A stretch of 64,000 nt of DNA from Paracoccaceae bacterium Fryx2 (lineage in GTDB: Bacteria; Pseudomonadota; Alphaproteobacteria; Rhodobacterales; Rhodobacteraceae), in NCBI GenBank assembly GCA_032334235.1, contig JAVSGI010000005.1, forward strand, positions 2,418,001 to 2,482,000. The letters are read 5' to 3'. Shown here piece by piece: positions 25,610-36,183 of the stretch. Numbering within the stretch: position 1 is the first letter of the stretch; every line of letters starts with the position of its first letter. The position numbers were made by a program, and so were the translations under genes. Under the pieces are notes generated by a model. It saw only the letters and a list, made by a program, of their open reading frames with translations, searched no databases and was not told where the DNA came from.

Positions 25610-25638
25610 TAAGTTGGCACAGATTTTGTGTTTGTCAA
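25610..25638 (-). promoter_or_regulatory. Promoter candidate for the small transcript
   Basis: Minus strand TTGACA (plus 25633-25638), 17-base spacer, AACTTA (25610-25615). The -35 box is perfect and the -10 box is weak. It lies right after the stop of the transporter gene and about 20 bases before the extended Shine-Dalgarno sequence. Confidence 0.45.
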
Positions 25639-25644
25639 AAGATT

Positions 25645-26268
25645 TTACGCAACCCGTGCGGTCAACTTTGCGACAATCAGGCGGAACGGCAACAACGCCA
25701 CGATTGCCAGTGCCAGCTTGACCCCCCAGTCGGCCACCGCCAGCGACACCCAGAGCGGCGCAAGCGGCCCAAGACCCAGCAAAGGCAGGGCTTCGCCCGC
25801 CCAGGACACGTCGTTGCCCGGCTCCAGCACGGTCAGCGTCGCGGAAAATGCGATGCTGAAAAACAGGGCAGTGTCGAGCGTGGCGCCGAACAGGGTCGAG
25901 ATCAGCGGCGCGCGCCACCACGAACCGGCACGCATCCGGTCGAACACAGCCACATCAAGCAGTTGCGCGGCAAGGAACGCGGTGCCCGAGGCCAGTGCGA
26001 TGCGCAGCGTGACCAGGGGGCCGAACTCGCCGATGATTTGCGTGCCGATCAGCGAGCAGGCCACGCCGACGGCGAACCCCGCCAGCACCACGCGGCGGGC
26101 GGCGGGGGCGCCATACAGGCGGTTGGTCAGGTCGGTGACCAGAAAGGCGAAGGGATAGGTGAAGGCGCCCCAGGTCAGCCAGGGGCCGGCCAGGAACTGC
26201 ACGAGGATGTTGGAGGCCAGCACGATGGCGGCCATGGCAAGGATGCCGGGGATCAGATGTCGGGTCAT
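25645..26268 (-). CDS. Queuosine precursor transporter (YhhQ/QPTR family)
   Basis: 207-residue inner-membrane protein with about six hydrophobic helices. PFAFLVTDLTNRLYGAPAARRVV is the signature of this family (importers of preQ0/preQ1 for tRNA queuosine), with GEFGPLVTLRIALASGTAFLAAQLLDVAVFDRMR and the later SAWADW-like VSLAVADWGVKL region. Start ATG 26268. I looked for a preQ1 riboswitch in the 80 bases upstream and saw none. It stands alone upstream of the candidate small transcript. Confidence 0.88.
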   Translation of the reverse strand: MTRHLIPGILAMAAIVLASNILVQFLAGPWLTWGAFTYPFAFLVTDLTNRLYGAPAARRVVLAGFAVGVACSLIGTQIIGEFGPLVTLRIALASGTAFLAAQLLDVAVFDRMRAGSWWRAPLISTLFGATLDTALFFSIAFSATLTVLEPGNDVSWAGEALPLLGLGPLAPLWVSLAVADWGVKLALAIVALLPFRLIVAKLTARVA

Positions 26269-26348
26269 TTCTCATTCCGTTTTGACAAGGTCGCGGAGAC
26301 TTGGCCCCTGAAGGGACGCGGCGGCTTAGCGCCGCCGGGGCGGCGGTG

Positions 26349-27245
26349 TCAATCGGTAACGCGGTATTCGACCAGTTCGGTGCGCAGGAACAGGCTGAAA
26401 TTGTCGTCGGCAATCATCGTCAGCCGCAGCGCGCCCGCGGCGTCGCGCCAGACCGACAGCCCCTCAAGGTTCTGGTGCCGCCCGGCGGGGGTTTCCAGCA
26501 GCAATTCCTCGGCAGCGATGCCCTGCGGCCCCAGCGTGAAGCGCCGCACCCGGCTGGCAAAGCCCATCAGCCCGCGGAACTGGCGTTCCAGCAGGTAGAG
26601 CCTGCCGTCGGGGCCGAAGTCGGCGGCCACCGGCAGGAAAGATCCGACGCGGGGAATCGTGAACGGCTGATCCCAGTTGCCGTTGCGGAAGCGGTAGACC
26701 GGGAAGGGCTGCCCGTCGCCCCCCGAGCGTTCGGGCAGGGTGTAAAGGCTGCCCTGCGCGTCGATCGCCAGCGCCTCCAGTGCCGAGTTGCGCTGAAACC
26801 GGGCAAAGCCCGTCGGGGTTGGCAGGTTTTCGGCCGACCCCGAAAGGCTTGCATAGCGCAGCACCCGCGCCACCCCCTCGAAAGAGATGTAGGCGGTGCC
26901 GTCGGGGGCGATGGCCAGACCTTCGCTGTCGGACCGGGCTGCGGCAATCGGGGCTTCCTCCCGCCCCTTCAAGAGCCGCATCGGGGCGGCCTCGACCGAG
27001 GCGATGCGGCCCTGCGCGTCGCGGATCAGGCGACCCTCGGTCCAGGCGCCACGGTCGGACAGGGCGACGAAGCGGCTGCCGTCCGCCATGACCTCTATCG
27101 CCGAAAAGCCGCCGAAGCGGTCGGCGCTGCTGTGCCAGACGTAGCTGCCGAACAGACCGGCGGGCACCAGGGGGCCAGCGCTGCTGTCCAGCGCCAGTGC
27201 CAGCAGCATCCCCGCGATCAGCGCGAGGCGAGAACGGCGGCGCAT
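26349..27245 (-). CDS. Phytase-like esterase domain protein, exported
   Basis: 298-residue protein of the esterase-like activity of phytase family (a six-bladed beta-propeller). The N-terminus [25 protein letters not shown] is a signal peptide, so it is periplasmic. Family features include [63 protein letters not shown], and [12 protein letters not shown]. Start ATG 27245, inside the last codons of mepA (28-base overlap), so translation is coupled. Enzymatic activity of the family is poorly defined. Confidence 0.85.
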   Translation of the reverse strand: MRRRSRLALIAGMLLALALDSSAGPLVPAGLFGSYVWHSSADRFGGFSAIEVMADGSRFVALSDRGAWTEGRLIRDAQGRIASVEAAPMRLLKGREEAPIAAARSDSEGLAIAPDGTAYISFEGVARVLRYASLSGSAENLPTPTGFARFQRNSALEALAIDAQGSLYTLPERSGGDGQPFPVYRFRNGNWDQPFTIPRVGSFLPVAADFGPDGRLYLLERQFRGLMGFASRVRRFTLGPQGIAAEELLLETPAGRHQNLEGLSVWRDAAGALRLTMIADDNFSLFLRTELVEYRVTD

Positions 27246-28114
27246 TGCTGGGGCAGATCTGCCATGGTGAATTCGCGCGGGGTCTTGGCGCGCGGGGCGG
27301 GGGTCTTGGGCTTTTTCGACGGTTTCGGCGGGTTGAGGTAGTCGGTCACCCACCAGGCCAGCGTGTCGTCGCAGCCGTTGCCGCCGTTGGAAAGGTCGGC
27401 CACCGTCGGCGTCTGGGTATCGCACAGCCGCGCCCCCCTGGGGCATTTCAGGCGCACATGGAAATGCGTGTCATGCCCGGCCACCGGGCGGATCTTCTGC
27501 AACCACGCCTTGTCCTTCGCGGTGGCGGTCCGGCACATCTCTATCTTGACGGCGGCGGCGACGAAGATGCGGTCCACCCGCGGGTCGGACGCGGCGGCGC
27601 GCATCAGGGCGTGGTGCCGCGCCGTCCAGTTCGACGTGACCGACCGCTGGTCGGCCGAGCGCACCGGGATCGAGCTGATCTTTTCACGCTCGGCACGGCT
27701 CAGGTTCAGCCGTTGCGGCGGCAGCATCCAGACATCGGCATCCAGCCCGATCTGGTGGCTGGCGTGGCCCGAGGTCATCGGCCCGCCGCGCGGCTGGCTG
27801 ATGTCGCCGATGTAAAGCCCGGCCCAGCCGATCTGCGTCGCCGCAACGCTGAGCCCCTGAAGATAGTCGATCATCACCGGCTGGCCGTAGTTGCGGTTGC
27901 GCGACAGGCGCATGGCCTGCCATGTCGGCCCGGTTTCGGGCAGTTGCACCAGACCTGCGGCGCAGCCCCGGGCATAGCTGCCGATCGGCATCGGGTCTTG
28001 CCGGCTGGGGGCATCCTTGGCGCCGAACAGCTGGTTCGCCAGCGCCTGTGCCGCGGCAGGCACCGGCAGGGCAAGCCCGGCAAGCAGGGCAAGAAGGCAG
28101 AGAACGCGGGTCAT
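27218..28114 (-). CDS. mepA: Penicillin-insensitive murein endopeptidase
   Basis: Periplasmic zinc endopeptidase cutting D-Ala-meso-diaminopimelate cross-bridges in peptidoglycan. 298 residues with an N-terminal signal peptide [26 protein letters not shown]-type motifs: [15 protein letters not shown] (HxxxxxxD) and [13 protein letters not shown] (HxH). Six or more cysteines in the mature part fit the family's disulfides. It lies 4 bases downstream of the UMF1 carrier gene and overlaps the phytase-like gene, forming a three-gene unit. Confidence 0.94.
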   Translation of the reverse strand: MTRVLCLLALLAGLALPVPAAAQALANQLFGAKDAPSRQDPMPIGSYARGCAAGLVQLPETGPTWQAMRLSRNRNYGQPVMIDYLQGLSVAATQIGWAGLYIGDISQPRGGPMTSGHASHQIGLDADVWMLPPQRLNLSRAEREKISSIPVRSADQRSVTSNWTARHHALMRAAASDPRVDRIFVAAAVKIEMCRTATAKDKAWLQKIRPVAGHDTHFHVRLKCPRGARLCDTQTPTVADLSNGGNGCDDTLAWWVTDYLNPPKPSKKPKTPAPRAKTPREFTMADLPQQCAAVLASR

Positions 28115-28117
28115 GTC

Positions 28118-29446
28118 TTACCGTTCGCCATTGGGTTTCACCCAGAGTAGCAGAACGAGACCCACAAGGAACAGGGCGATCAGCGGCGTGATGCCGAGTT
28201 GTTGACTGCCGGTGATGTCGGTCACCACCCCGATCGACAGGGGCGCGATGAACGAGGTGGCCTTGCCCGCAAGCGCGTAAAGCCCGAAACTTTCGGTGAT
28301 CTTTCCGGGGTCGGACTGGCGGACCATCATCGTCCGGCTGGCGGTTTGCAGGGCACCCCCCGCCGCGCCGATCATGCCGCCCAGCACATAGAAGGCAATG
28401 TCGGGCAGGCGGCTTTCCGCCCCCACCGGCAGCCCGAACACCGAGGTGCGCGAAACATAGATGATCCCCACCGCCACCAGCGTCAGCACGATGACGCAGA
28501 AGACGATCACCGGCTTCGGGCCGAACCGGCTGTCGGCCTTGCCGCCGAGCCAGGCGAACAGCGCGCCGGTGATGGTGCCGAGGATGCCGAACAGGCCCAC
28601 ATCGGTCACCGACCAGCCCAGCACCCCGGCCGCGTAGATGCCGCCGAAGATATACATGCCGTTCAGCGCGTCGCGGTAGAACATCGACGAGGCGAGGTAG
28701 GCGAACAGGCTGGATCGTTGCGGCAGGCCGCGCAGGGTGGCGCGCAGTTCGGGTATGGCGCTTGCGGCGGCGGCGCGGATGCCCATCGCGTTCGGGCGCC
28801 TCGGCTCGCGCACCCACAGGAAGAACGGGATCATGAACAGCGCATACCAGAGCGCGGTCAAGGGCCCGACCGACCTTGTGCCCTCGCGCATCTCGGGGTC
28901 GAGCCCGAGGATCGGCGCGATGCCGATGAGGGTGGTTCCGGTGGCCTGTTCGGCCAGCAGCGTCAGCATCAGGATCAGGGAAACCATGCCGCCCAGATAG
29001 CCGAACGCCCAGCCGGTGCCGGAAATGCGGCCGATCTCCTTTTCCGAGCCCAGATCGGGCAGCATCGCGTTGGTGAAGGTGGTGGCAAACTCCATCCCCA
29101 CCATGCCCAGCGCGAAGGACAGCATGACGAAGATCAGGTTCACGTCACCGGGGGCCGCAAACCACAGCCCCGCCGCCCCCAGCACATAGCACAGCGAGAA
29201 CAGCCAGATGAACGCCATCCGCCCGCCCGCCTTGTCGGCAATCGCCCCCAGCAGCGGCGAGAGCAGCGCGATCACCAGACCGGCCCCGCCGACGCCGTAG
29301 CCCCACACCGCCTGCGCCGTGCCGCCATCGCCCAGGATGTCGGCCATGTAGGGTGCGAAGATGAAGGTCAGCAGCAGGGTGTTGTAGGGCTGGCTGGCCC
29401 AGTCGAAGAAATACCAGCCCCAGATCCGTTTGCGCGCGCCCGTCAT
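28118..29446 (-). CDS. MFS transporter, UMF1 (Atg22-like) family
   Basis: 442-residue inner-membrane protein with 12 expected helices. KRIWGWYFFDWASQPYNTLLLTFIFAPYM is the diagnostic UMF1 N-terminus, and [21 protein letters not shown] with GKITESFGLYALAGKATSF is the typical ninth to eleventh helix region. Atg22, the yeast relative, exports vacuolar amino acids; the bacterial substrate is unknown. ATG 29446. First gene of the unit with mepA and the phytase-like gene. The association with mepA hints at uptake of murein breakdown products, which is only inference. Confidence 0.9.
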   Translation of the reverse strand: MTGARKRIWGWYFFDWASQPYNTLLLTFIFAPYMADILGDGGTAQAVWGYGVGGAGLVIALLSPLLGAIADKAGGRMAFIWLFSLCYVLGAAGLWFAAPGDVNLIFVMLSFALGMVGMEFATTFTNAMLPDLGSEKEIGRISGTGWAFGYLGGMVSLILMLTLLAEQATGTTLIGIAPILGLDPEMREGTRSVGPLTALWYALFMIPFFLWVREPRRPNAMGIRAAAASAIPELRATLRGLPQRSSLFAYLASSMFYRDALNGMYIFGGIYAAGVLGWSVTDVGLFGILGTITGALFAWLGGKADSRFGPKPVIVFCVIVLTLVAVGIIYVSRTSVFGLPVGAESRLPDIAFYVLGGMIGAAGGALQTASRTMMVRQSDPGKITESFGLYALAGKATSFIAPLSIGVVTDITGSQQLGITPLIALFLVGLVLLLWVKPNGER

Positions 29447-29544
29447 GCCATCCCCCGCTGTTTTGCGCGATCAAGCCCGAAATGCCGCGGCCATGCAAGC
29501 ACGCCGCGGGGGTGCGGCGCCGGCGCAGCGGGGCTGGACGGGCC

Positions 29545-30075
29545 TCAGCGCAGCGGCGGCCAGGGGCGCTCTGCGTCGCCCGCGATCCAGGCCTGCACCC
29601 AGCCGGGCAGGGCCGGGCTTTCGGGCGGCTGGCCGAGGGCGGCCATCACCTGTTCGGGCGGCACGATCCCCGACTTCGACGTGACGGCAGACCGCAGCAG
29701 CATGTGGCTGGTGCAGTCGCCGCCCTTCCACATGCTCTGTTCCATGTAGATGAAGCGGGCATCCCAGCCGATGCAGCGGCTGTGCATCTCGACCCGGTCC
29801 CACAGGCGGACCCGTCGGCGGTAGCGGGTGGTGTTGCCTGCCACCGTCATGCCCCAGCCTTTGGCTTTCAATGCGGCGTGCAACCCGGTGCGCTGGCCCA
29901 GCGGAATCCGGCCCAGGTCGTAAAGCGTCAGGGTGCGGCCGTTGTTCAGCTCCAGCCACGGGTCAAGATCCTGCGGCCAGCAGCGGTGGTGGCTGACGTG
30001 GGTGCCAAGAACCGGCAACGCCGGGGCGCTGCGGAACTTCCACAGCTCCTTGAACATGCGGGCATAGGGATACAT
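29545..30075 (-). CDS. Thioesterase-like (hot-dog fold) acyl-CoA thioesterase
   Basis: 176-residue protein of the 4HBT-like family. THVSHHRCWPQDLDPWLELNNGRTLTLYDLGRI is the family's conserved D/N-containing segment, and RYRRRVRLWDRVEMHSRCIGWDARFIYMEQSMWKGG the beta-sheet core. No signal peptide. It probably hydrolyses an acyl-CoA; substrate is unknown. The start ATG 30075 is placed at MYPYARMFKELW; upstream in-frame extension lacks similarity. Divergent from yggT, with 127 bases between. Confidence 0.82.
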   Translation of the reverse strand: MYPYARMFKELWKFRSAPALPVLGTHVSHHRCWPQDLDPWLELNNGRTLTLYDLGRIPLGQRTGLHAALKAKGWGMTVAGNTTRYRRRVRLWDRVEMHSRCIGWDARFIYMEQSMWKGGDCTSHMLLRSAVTSKSGIVPPEQVMAALGQPPESPALPGWVQAWIAGDAERPWPPLR

Positions 30076-30202
30076 CTCGGGCTCCTTTGCCCCCCGGTGC
30101 CGCAGTGCGGCACTCGGGTCAAGCGGAACGCTGCGGAAACGGTTGCCCTTTGGCCTGTGCGGCGATACCTGTGCACCATCCCATGTGCCCGGAGCCGCCG
30201 AC

Positions 30203-30490
30203 ATGACCTCTGTCCTGCAAATCCTGCTGCTGATCCTTGACGTTCTCCAGTTCATCATCCTTGCCCACATCATCATGAGCTGGCTGATCAATTTTTCGGT
30301 GCTTAACCTGCGCCAGCCGCTGGTGGCGCAGATCTGGGACGGGCTGAACCGCCTGCTGGAGCCGGTCTATTCCCGCGTGCGGTCGATCCTGCCGTCGATG
30401 GGCGGCATCGACCTTGCGCCGCTGCTGGTGCTGCTGGCGGTCTATGCCCTGCGCATCGTGCTGATGAACAACGCGGCGGCTTTCGCTTAG
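30203..30490 (+). CDS. YggT family membrane protein
   Basis: 95-residue protein with two YggT repeats, each a hydrophobic helix: ILLLILDVLQFIILAHIIMSWLINF and LAPLLVLLAVYALRIVL, joined by NRLLEPVYSRVRSILPSMGGID, the highly conserved family segment. Inner membrane; the family is linked to osmotic shock tolerance and cell division clusters in other bacteria. Start ATG 30203. A strong terminator follows at 30542. Confidence 0.93.
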   Translation: MTSVLQILLLILDVLQFIILAHIIMSWLINFSVLNLRQPLVAQIWDGLNRLLEPVYSRVRSILPSMGGIDLAPLLVLLAVYALRIVLMNNAAAFA

Positions 30491-30541
30491 CCGGGCCTTG
30501 GCCGGGGCCTCCGGGCCCGACGATCTTCACGCTTTCTTCAG

Positions 30542-30568
30542 CTTGTCCGGTGAAAACCGGACAAGTTT
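30542..30568 (+). terminator. Terminator between yggT and recQ
   Basis: CTTGTCCGGT, GAAA tetraloop, ACCGGACAAG: perfect 10-bp stem followed by TTTAA, 51 bases past yggT. It precludes starting recQ upstream of this point and supports an independent recQ promoter within the hairpin-start interval or read-through. Confidence 0.88.
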
Positions 30569-30593
30569 AATGATTCTCGAAACACGCAGGCCC

Positions 30594-32645
<2,052 letters not shown>

Positions 32646-32656
32646 GGAGGCTGGCG

Positions 32657-33427
32657 ATGCTGACCGTGATTTCCCCCGCCAAGCGGCTGGACGAGGCGCC
32701 CCTTGCCGGGGCCGAGATTACGCGGCCCGCCTTCGGAGCCGAGGCGCTGGAACTGGCCGCCGTGGCGCGCGGGTTGACGGTGGCCGACCTGCGGCGGCTG
32801 ATGGGTATTTCGGAACCGCTGGCGCGGCTGAACCGCGACCGCTTTGCCGGGTTCGCGGCGCAGGCGGAAAAGCCCGCGATGCGGCTGTTCGCGGGCGACA
32901 CCTATGCCGGGCTGGAGGCCCGGACGCTGGACACTGACGCGCTGCGCTGGGCCCAGGGTCGGCTGCGCATCCTGTCGGGGCTTTACGGGCTGCTGCGGCC
33001 GCTGGACGCGATCCGGCCGCACCGGCTTGAAATGGGCAGCAGGCTGGCGAACCCGCGCGGGCCGGACCTTTACGCCTTCTGGGGCGACCGCATCGCGCGG
33101 GCGCTGGATGCGCAGGCCGATGCGGTGGGCGCGCGGGTGCTGGTGAACTGCGCCTCGGCCGAATATTTCGGCGCGGTGGACCGGGCGGCGCTGCGGCTGC
33201 GGGTCGTGACGCCGGTGTTTCTGGAGGACCGCGAGGGCGAGCCCAGGATCGTCAGCTTCTGGGCCAAGAAGGCGCGGGGGGCGATGGCGCGCTTCATCGC
33301 GGAGCACCGGCTGACCGACCCCGCCGACCTGCGCGACTTCGCGGCCGGCGGCTATCGCTATGACGCCGCCCTGTCGGACGGCGACCGGCCGGTGTTCCTG
33401 CGCCCGGCTCTGGTGCAGACCGCCTGA
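32657..33427 (+). CDS. yaaA: Peroxide stress protein YaaA
   Basis: 256 residues of the YaaA/DUF328 family, which in E. coli lowers intracellular free iron during peroxide stress. Typical features: MLTVISPAKRLDE, FAGDTYAGLEA, LSGLYGLLRPLD, RLEMGSRLAN and NCASAEYF. ATG 32657 with GAGGAGG 6 bases upstream. It follows recQ closely and probably shares its transcript; both concern DNA or oxidative damage. Convergent with the hybrid kinase gene (24-base gap). Confidence 0.94.
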   Translation: MLTVISPAKRLDEAPLAGAEITRPAFGAEALELAAVARGLTVADLRRLMGISEPLARLNRDRFAGFAAQAEKPAMRLFAGDTYAGLEARTLDTDALRWAQGRLRILSGLYGLLRPLDAIRPHRLEMGSRLANPRGPDLYAFWGDRIARALDAQADAVGARVLVNCASAEYFGAVDRAALRLRVVTPVFLEDREGEPRIVSFWAKKARGAMARFIAEHRLTDPADLRDFAAGGYRYDAALSDGDRPVFLRPALVQTA

Positions 33428-33451
33428 GGAGCGGGGGTGACGGCCGGGGGC

Positions 33452-35995
33452 TCACGCCTCGGCCTCGGCCTGCACCGGCTGGGCGTCGGTCGGGCAGAAG
33501 TCGGCCAGCGCCTCGATGATCGCGGTCTTGCGCAGCGGTTTGGTCATGTAGCGGTCGATCCCGGCGGCGAGGATGTCATCGGCGTCGCCGTCCATCGCGT
33601 GCGCGGTCAGGGCCACGATCGGCACGTGCCGGCCGGTGTGCGCCTCCAGGCTGCGGATGGCGCGGGCGGCCTCGCACCCGTCCATTTCCGGCATCGAGAT
33701 GTCCATGAAGATCATGTCGGGCCGCAAGGACTGGAACAGGTCGACCGCCTCGCGGCCATTGCCCGCAAAGGTCAGCTCGATGTCGAGATCCTTGACCATC
33801 TTGCGGAAAACCAGCTGGTTGGTGCGGTTGTCTTCGGCCGCCAGCACCCGCATCAGCCGACCTCGCGCGGGCGCTTCGGGTTCCGCCGGCGGGGCGGGTG
33901 GGGCAGGCACCGACAGGGCCTGCAGGCGGCGGTAGAGATCGGACCGCAGCAGGGGTTTCTGCAACACGGCGGTCAGGGCCGCCGCCCCGGGCCCTTCGCG
34001 CGCGCCGGTGGAGTTCGACGACAGCAACACGATCGGCATGGTGAACCCATCGGCGCGCACCTTGGCGGCCAGCGCCACGCCGTCCATCTCGGGCATGTCG
34101 TGGTCGGTCAGCAGCACGTCGAAGTCGCCATCCTGCGCCAGCACGGCCAGGGCTTCCGCCCCAGACCGGCAGAGGGTGACCCTGATGCCGCAGGTCGACA
34201 ACTGGCGTTCGAGGATGGTGCGGTTGATGAACTGGTCATCGACCACCAGCGCGCGGTCCAGCGTCACCGGCACCTGCGGCTGAACCGCATCCTCGGCCAC
34301 CGGCAGCGACAGCCGGAAGCCGAAGCACGAACCCTTGCCCGGCTCGCTGTCTACCCAGACCGCCCCCTCCATCCGTTCGATCAGGCGCTGGGTGATCGCG
34401 AGGCCAAGGCCGGTGCCCTCGAACTTGCGGTTGGTTTCGCTTTCCACCTGATTGAATTCGCCGAAGATGTGGTCAAGGTGTTCGGGCGCGATGCCGATGC
34501 CGGTATCCTCGACCGAAACGTGCAACTGCTGGCTGCCGGGCTGTGTCTCGATGCCGACGACGCGGATCAGCACATGGCCTTCATCGGTGAACTTGACCGC
34601 GTTGCCGATCAGGTTGGTCAGCACCTGACGCAGCCGCCCGGGGTCGCCGATATAGCGGGTGGGCAGGAACAGATCGAAATCGACCATCAGGTCCAGCCCC
34701 TTGGCGCGGGCGCGGGGTTGCAGCAGCATGGCAACCTCGTGGATCGTGCGTTCCAGATCGAAAGGTTCGGGGTGCAGCGTCAGGCGTTCGGCCTCGATCT
34801 TGGAATAGTCGAGAATGTCGTTGATGATCACCAGCAGCGCCTCGCCCGAGGAGCGGATGGTTTCCGCGAACAGGCGCTGGTCTTCGGTCAGGGTGCTGTC
34901 GCACAGCAGTTCGGCCATGCCGACGACGCCGTTCATCGGCGTGCGGATCTCGTGGCTCATGTTGGCGAGGAAGGCGGATTTGGCGCGGTTGGCGGCCTCG
35001 GCCGCCAGGCGTGCAGCCTCAAGTGCGGCCTGCTGTTCCTTCTGGGCGGTGATGTCGACGCGCAGGCCGACCCGGCCGCCATCGGGCGTTTCCTTCTCGA
35101 TCACCCGCAGCCAGCGGCCGTCGGTCATCTGCTGTTCGAAATCGTCGCTTTTCGCCTTGCGGCGCTCCAGACGCTCGGCGATCCATTCATCCTCGATCCC
35201 CACCGCATCGGCATAGGCGCCCCGTTCCAGCCCGTAGCGCAGGATCGATTCGTAGCTGGCCCCCTGCACCAGTGCCTCGGCGCTTTCGGGGTAAAGATCG
35301 CGGTAGCGTTGATTGCAGGTCATCAGCCTGTCCCCTCGGTCAAAAAGCACGAATCCGTCCGGGATCGCCTCGATCGCGGCCCAGATTCGCATCTGTTCAG
35401 TGATGTCGAGCGCGAGGCAGACCATGTCGCCGTCGCGGGATCGGTGATCGACCAGCCGCACCCAGGTGCCGCTGGCAAACTGCACCACGACAGGCTCGAT
35501 CGGGTCGTCATCCCAGCGGGCCAGCATTTGCGCCGACCAGTCGGCAACGCTGCGTGCGCCGATGTCGACCAGGCCGGTATCGCCCGAAATCTGCAGGATT
35601 TCCTCGTAGCCGATGCCGGGGGCGACCTTTGTGCTGTCAAACATCGACAGGTAGGCGCGGTTGGCCGCCACCAGCCTGCGCTTTGTGTCGAACACGGCGA
35701 AGCCGTCGCGGATGGTGTTGATCGAATCCCACAGCCGCCGTTCGGCCATCACCGCTGCGGTGTGGGCGCGGTCGAGGTCCGTCAGGAAGCGCGAGTTCTG
35801 GCCCTTGAGCTCCTGCGCCTCGGACAGGGCGGCGTGGACGACGTGGCGCTGTTCGACGATCTGGTCGGACAGGGCGCGGGCGTGCAGCGACAGCTTTTCA
35901 TTGGCCGCGAAAAGTTCTCTGCTCTTGTGTTCGAGCAGGCGTTCGGCGGCCAGCCGCGCGCGCCGTTCCTTGGCCAGCCTTTCTGCCATTTCCAT
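33452..35995 (-). CDS. Soluble hybrid histidine kinase, PAS-HisKA-HATPase-REC-REC
   Basis: 847-residue sensor kinase without transmembrane segments, so a cytosolic sensor. Order: N-terminal coiled coil (about 1-75, LAKERRARLAAERLLEH...), two PAS domains (about 80-200 and 205-325; DSINTIRDGFAVFDTKRRL and AAIEAIPDGFVLFDRGDRL), HisKA with SHEIRTPMNG (H about 345), HATPase_c (NLIGNAVKF, VEDTGIGI, GTGLGLAITQ), and two receiver domains with phospho-acceptor aspartates in LLTDHDMPEMDG (about 631) and FMDISMPEMDG (about 764). No cognate output protein is adjacent. Start ATG 35995 (MEMAERLAKE). Signal is unknown; the PAS pair may bind a small ligand or flavin/heme. Confidence 0.93.
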   Translation of the reverse strand: MEMAERLAKERRARLAAERLLEHKSRELFAANEKLSLHARALSDQIVEQRHVVHAALSEAQELKGQNSRFLTDLDRAHTAAVMAERRLWDSINTIRDGFAVFDTKRRLVAANRAYLSMFDSTKVAPGIGYEEILQISGDTGLVDIGARSVADWSAQMLARWDDDPIEPVVVQFASGTWVRLVDHRSRDGDMVCLALDITEQMRIWAAIEAIPDGFVLFDRGDRLMTCNQRYRDLYPESAEALVQGASYESILRYGLERGAYADAVGIEDEWIAERLERRKAKSDDFEQQMTDGRWLRVIEKETPDGGRVGLRVDITAQKEQQAALEAARLAAEAANRAKSAFLANMSHEIRTPMNGVVGMAELLCDSTLTEDQRLFAETIRSSGEALLVIINDILDYSKIEAERLTLHPEPFDLERTIHEVAMLLQPRARAKGLDLMVDFDLFLPTRYIGDPGRLRQVLTNLIGNAVKFTDEGHVLIRVVGIETQPGSQQLHVSVEDTGIGIAPEHLDHIFGEFNQVESETNRKFEGTGLGLAITQRLIERMEGAVWVDSEPGKGSCFGFRLSLPVAEDAVQPQVPVTLDRALVVDDQFINRTILERQLSTCGIRVTLCRSGAEALAVLAQDGDFDVLLTDHDMPEMDGVALAAKVRADGFTMPIVLLSSNSTGAREGPGAAALTAVLQKPLLRSDLYRRLQALSVPAPPAPPAEPEAPARGRLMRVLAAEDNRTNQLVFRKMVKDLDIELTFAGNGREAVDLFQSLRPDMIFMDISMPEMDGCEAARAIRSLEAHTGRHVPIVALTAHAMDGDADDILAAGIDRYMTKPLRKTAIIEALADFCPTDAQPVQAEAEA

Positions 35996-36183
35996 GCCCC
36001 GATGCGCCCCGCCGCCTGCCTGTCACCCCGGTGAAAGCCTGTGCTTCTGCCCCGGCTGATCCGCACCTTCGGACAACAAGATGAAGCAAGTCTTAATGGA
36101 ACAAAGCGCAAACCTGGCCGAGAATCCTTGCCATGCCGGTTTCCGGCGTGCCAGTCTCCTGCCGTCCCCTGGGAGGAATTTTC

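Noticed and set aside
26269-26348. preQ1 riboswitch before the queuosine-precursor transporter
   Set aside because: No preQ1-I or preQ1-II core sequence or pseudoknot pattern was seen.
30498-30593. A longer N-terminus for RecQ
   Set aside because: It would translate through the yggT terminator hairpin and adds no conserved sequence.
33437-36034. An 865-codon plus-strand frame
   Set aside because: Antisense to the hybrid histidine kinase, whose domains are complete; composition is that of a shadow frame.
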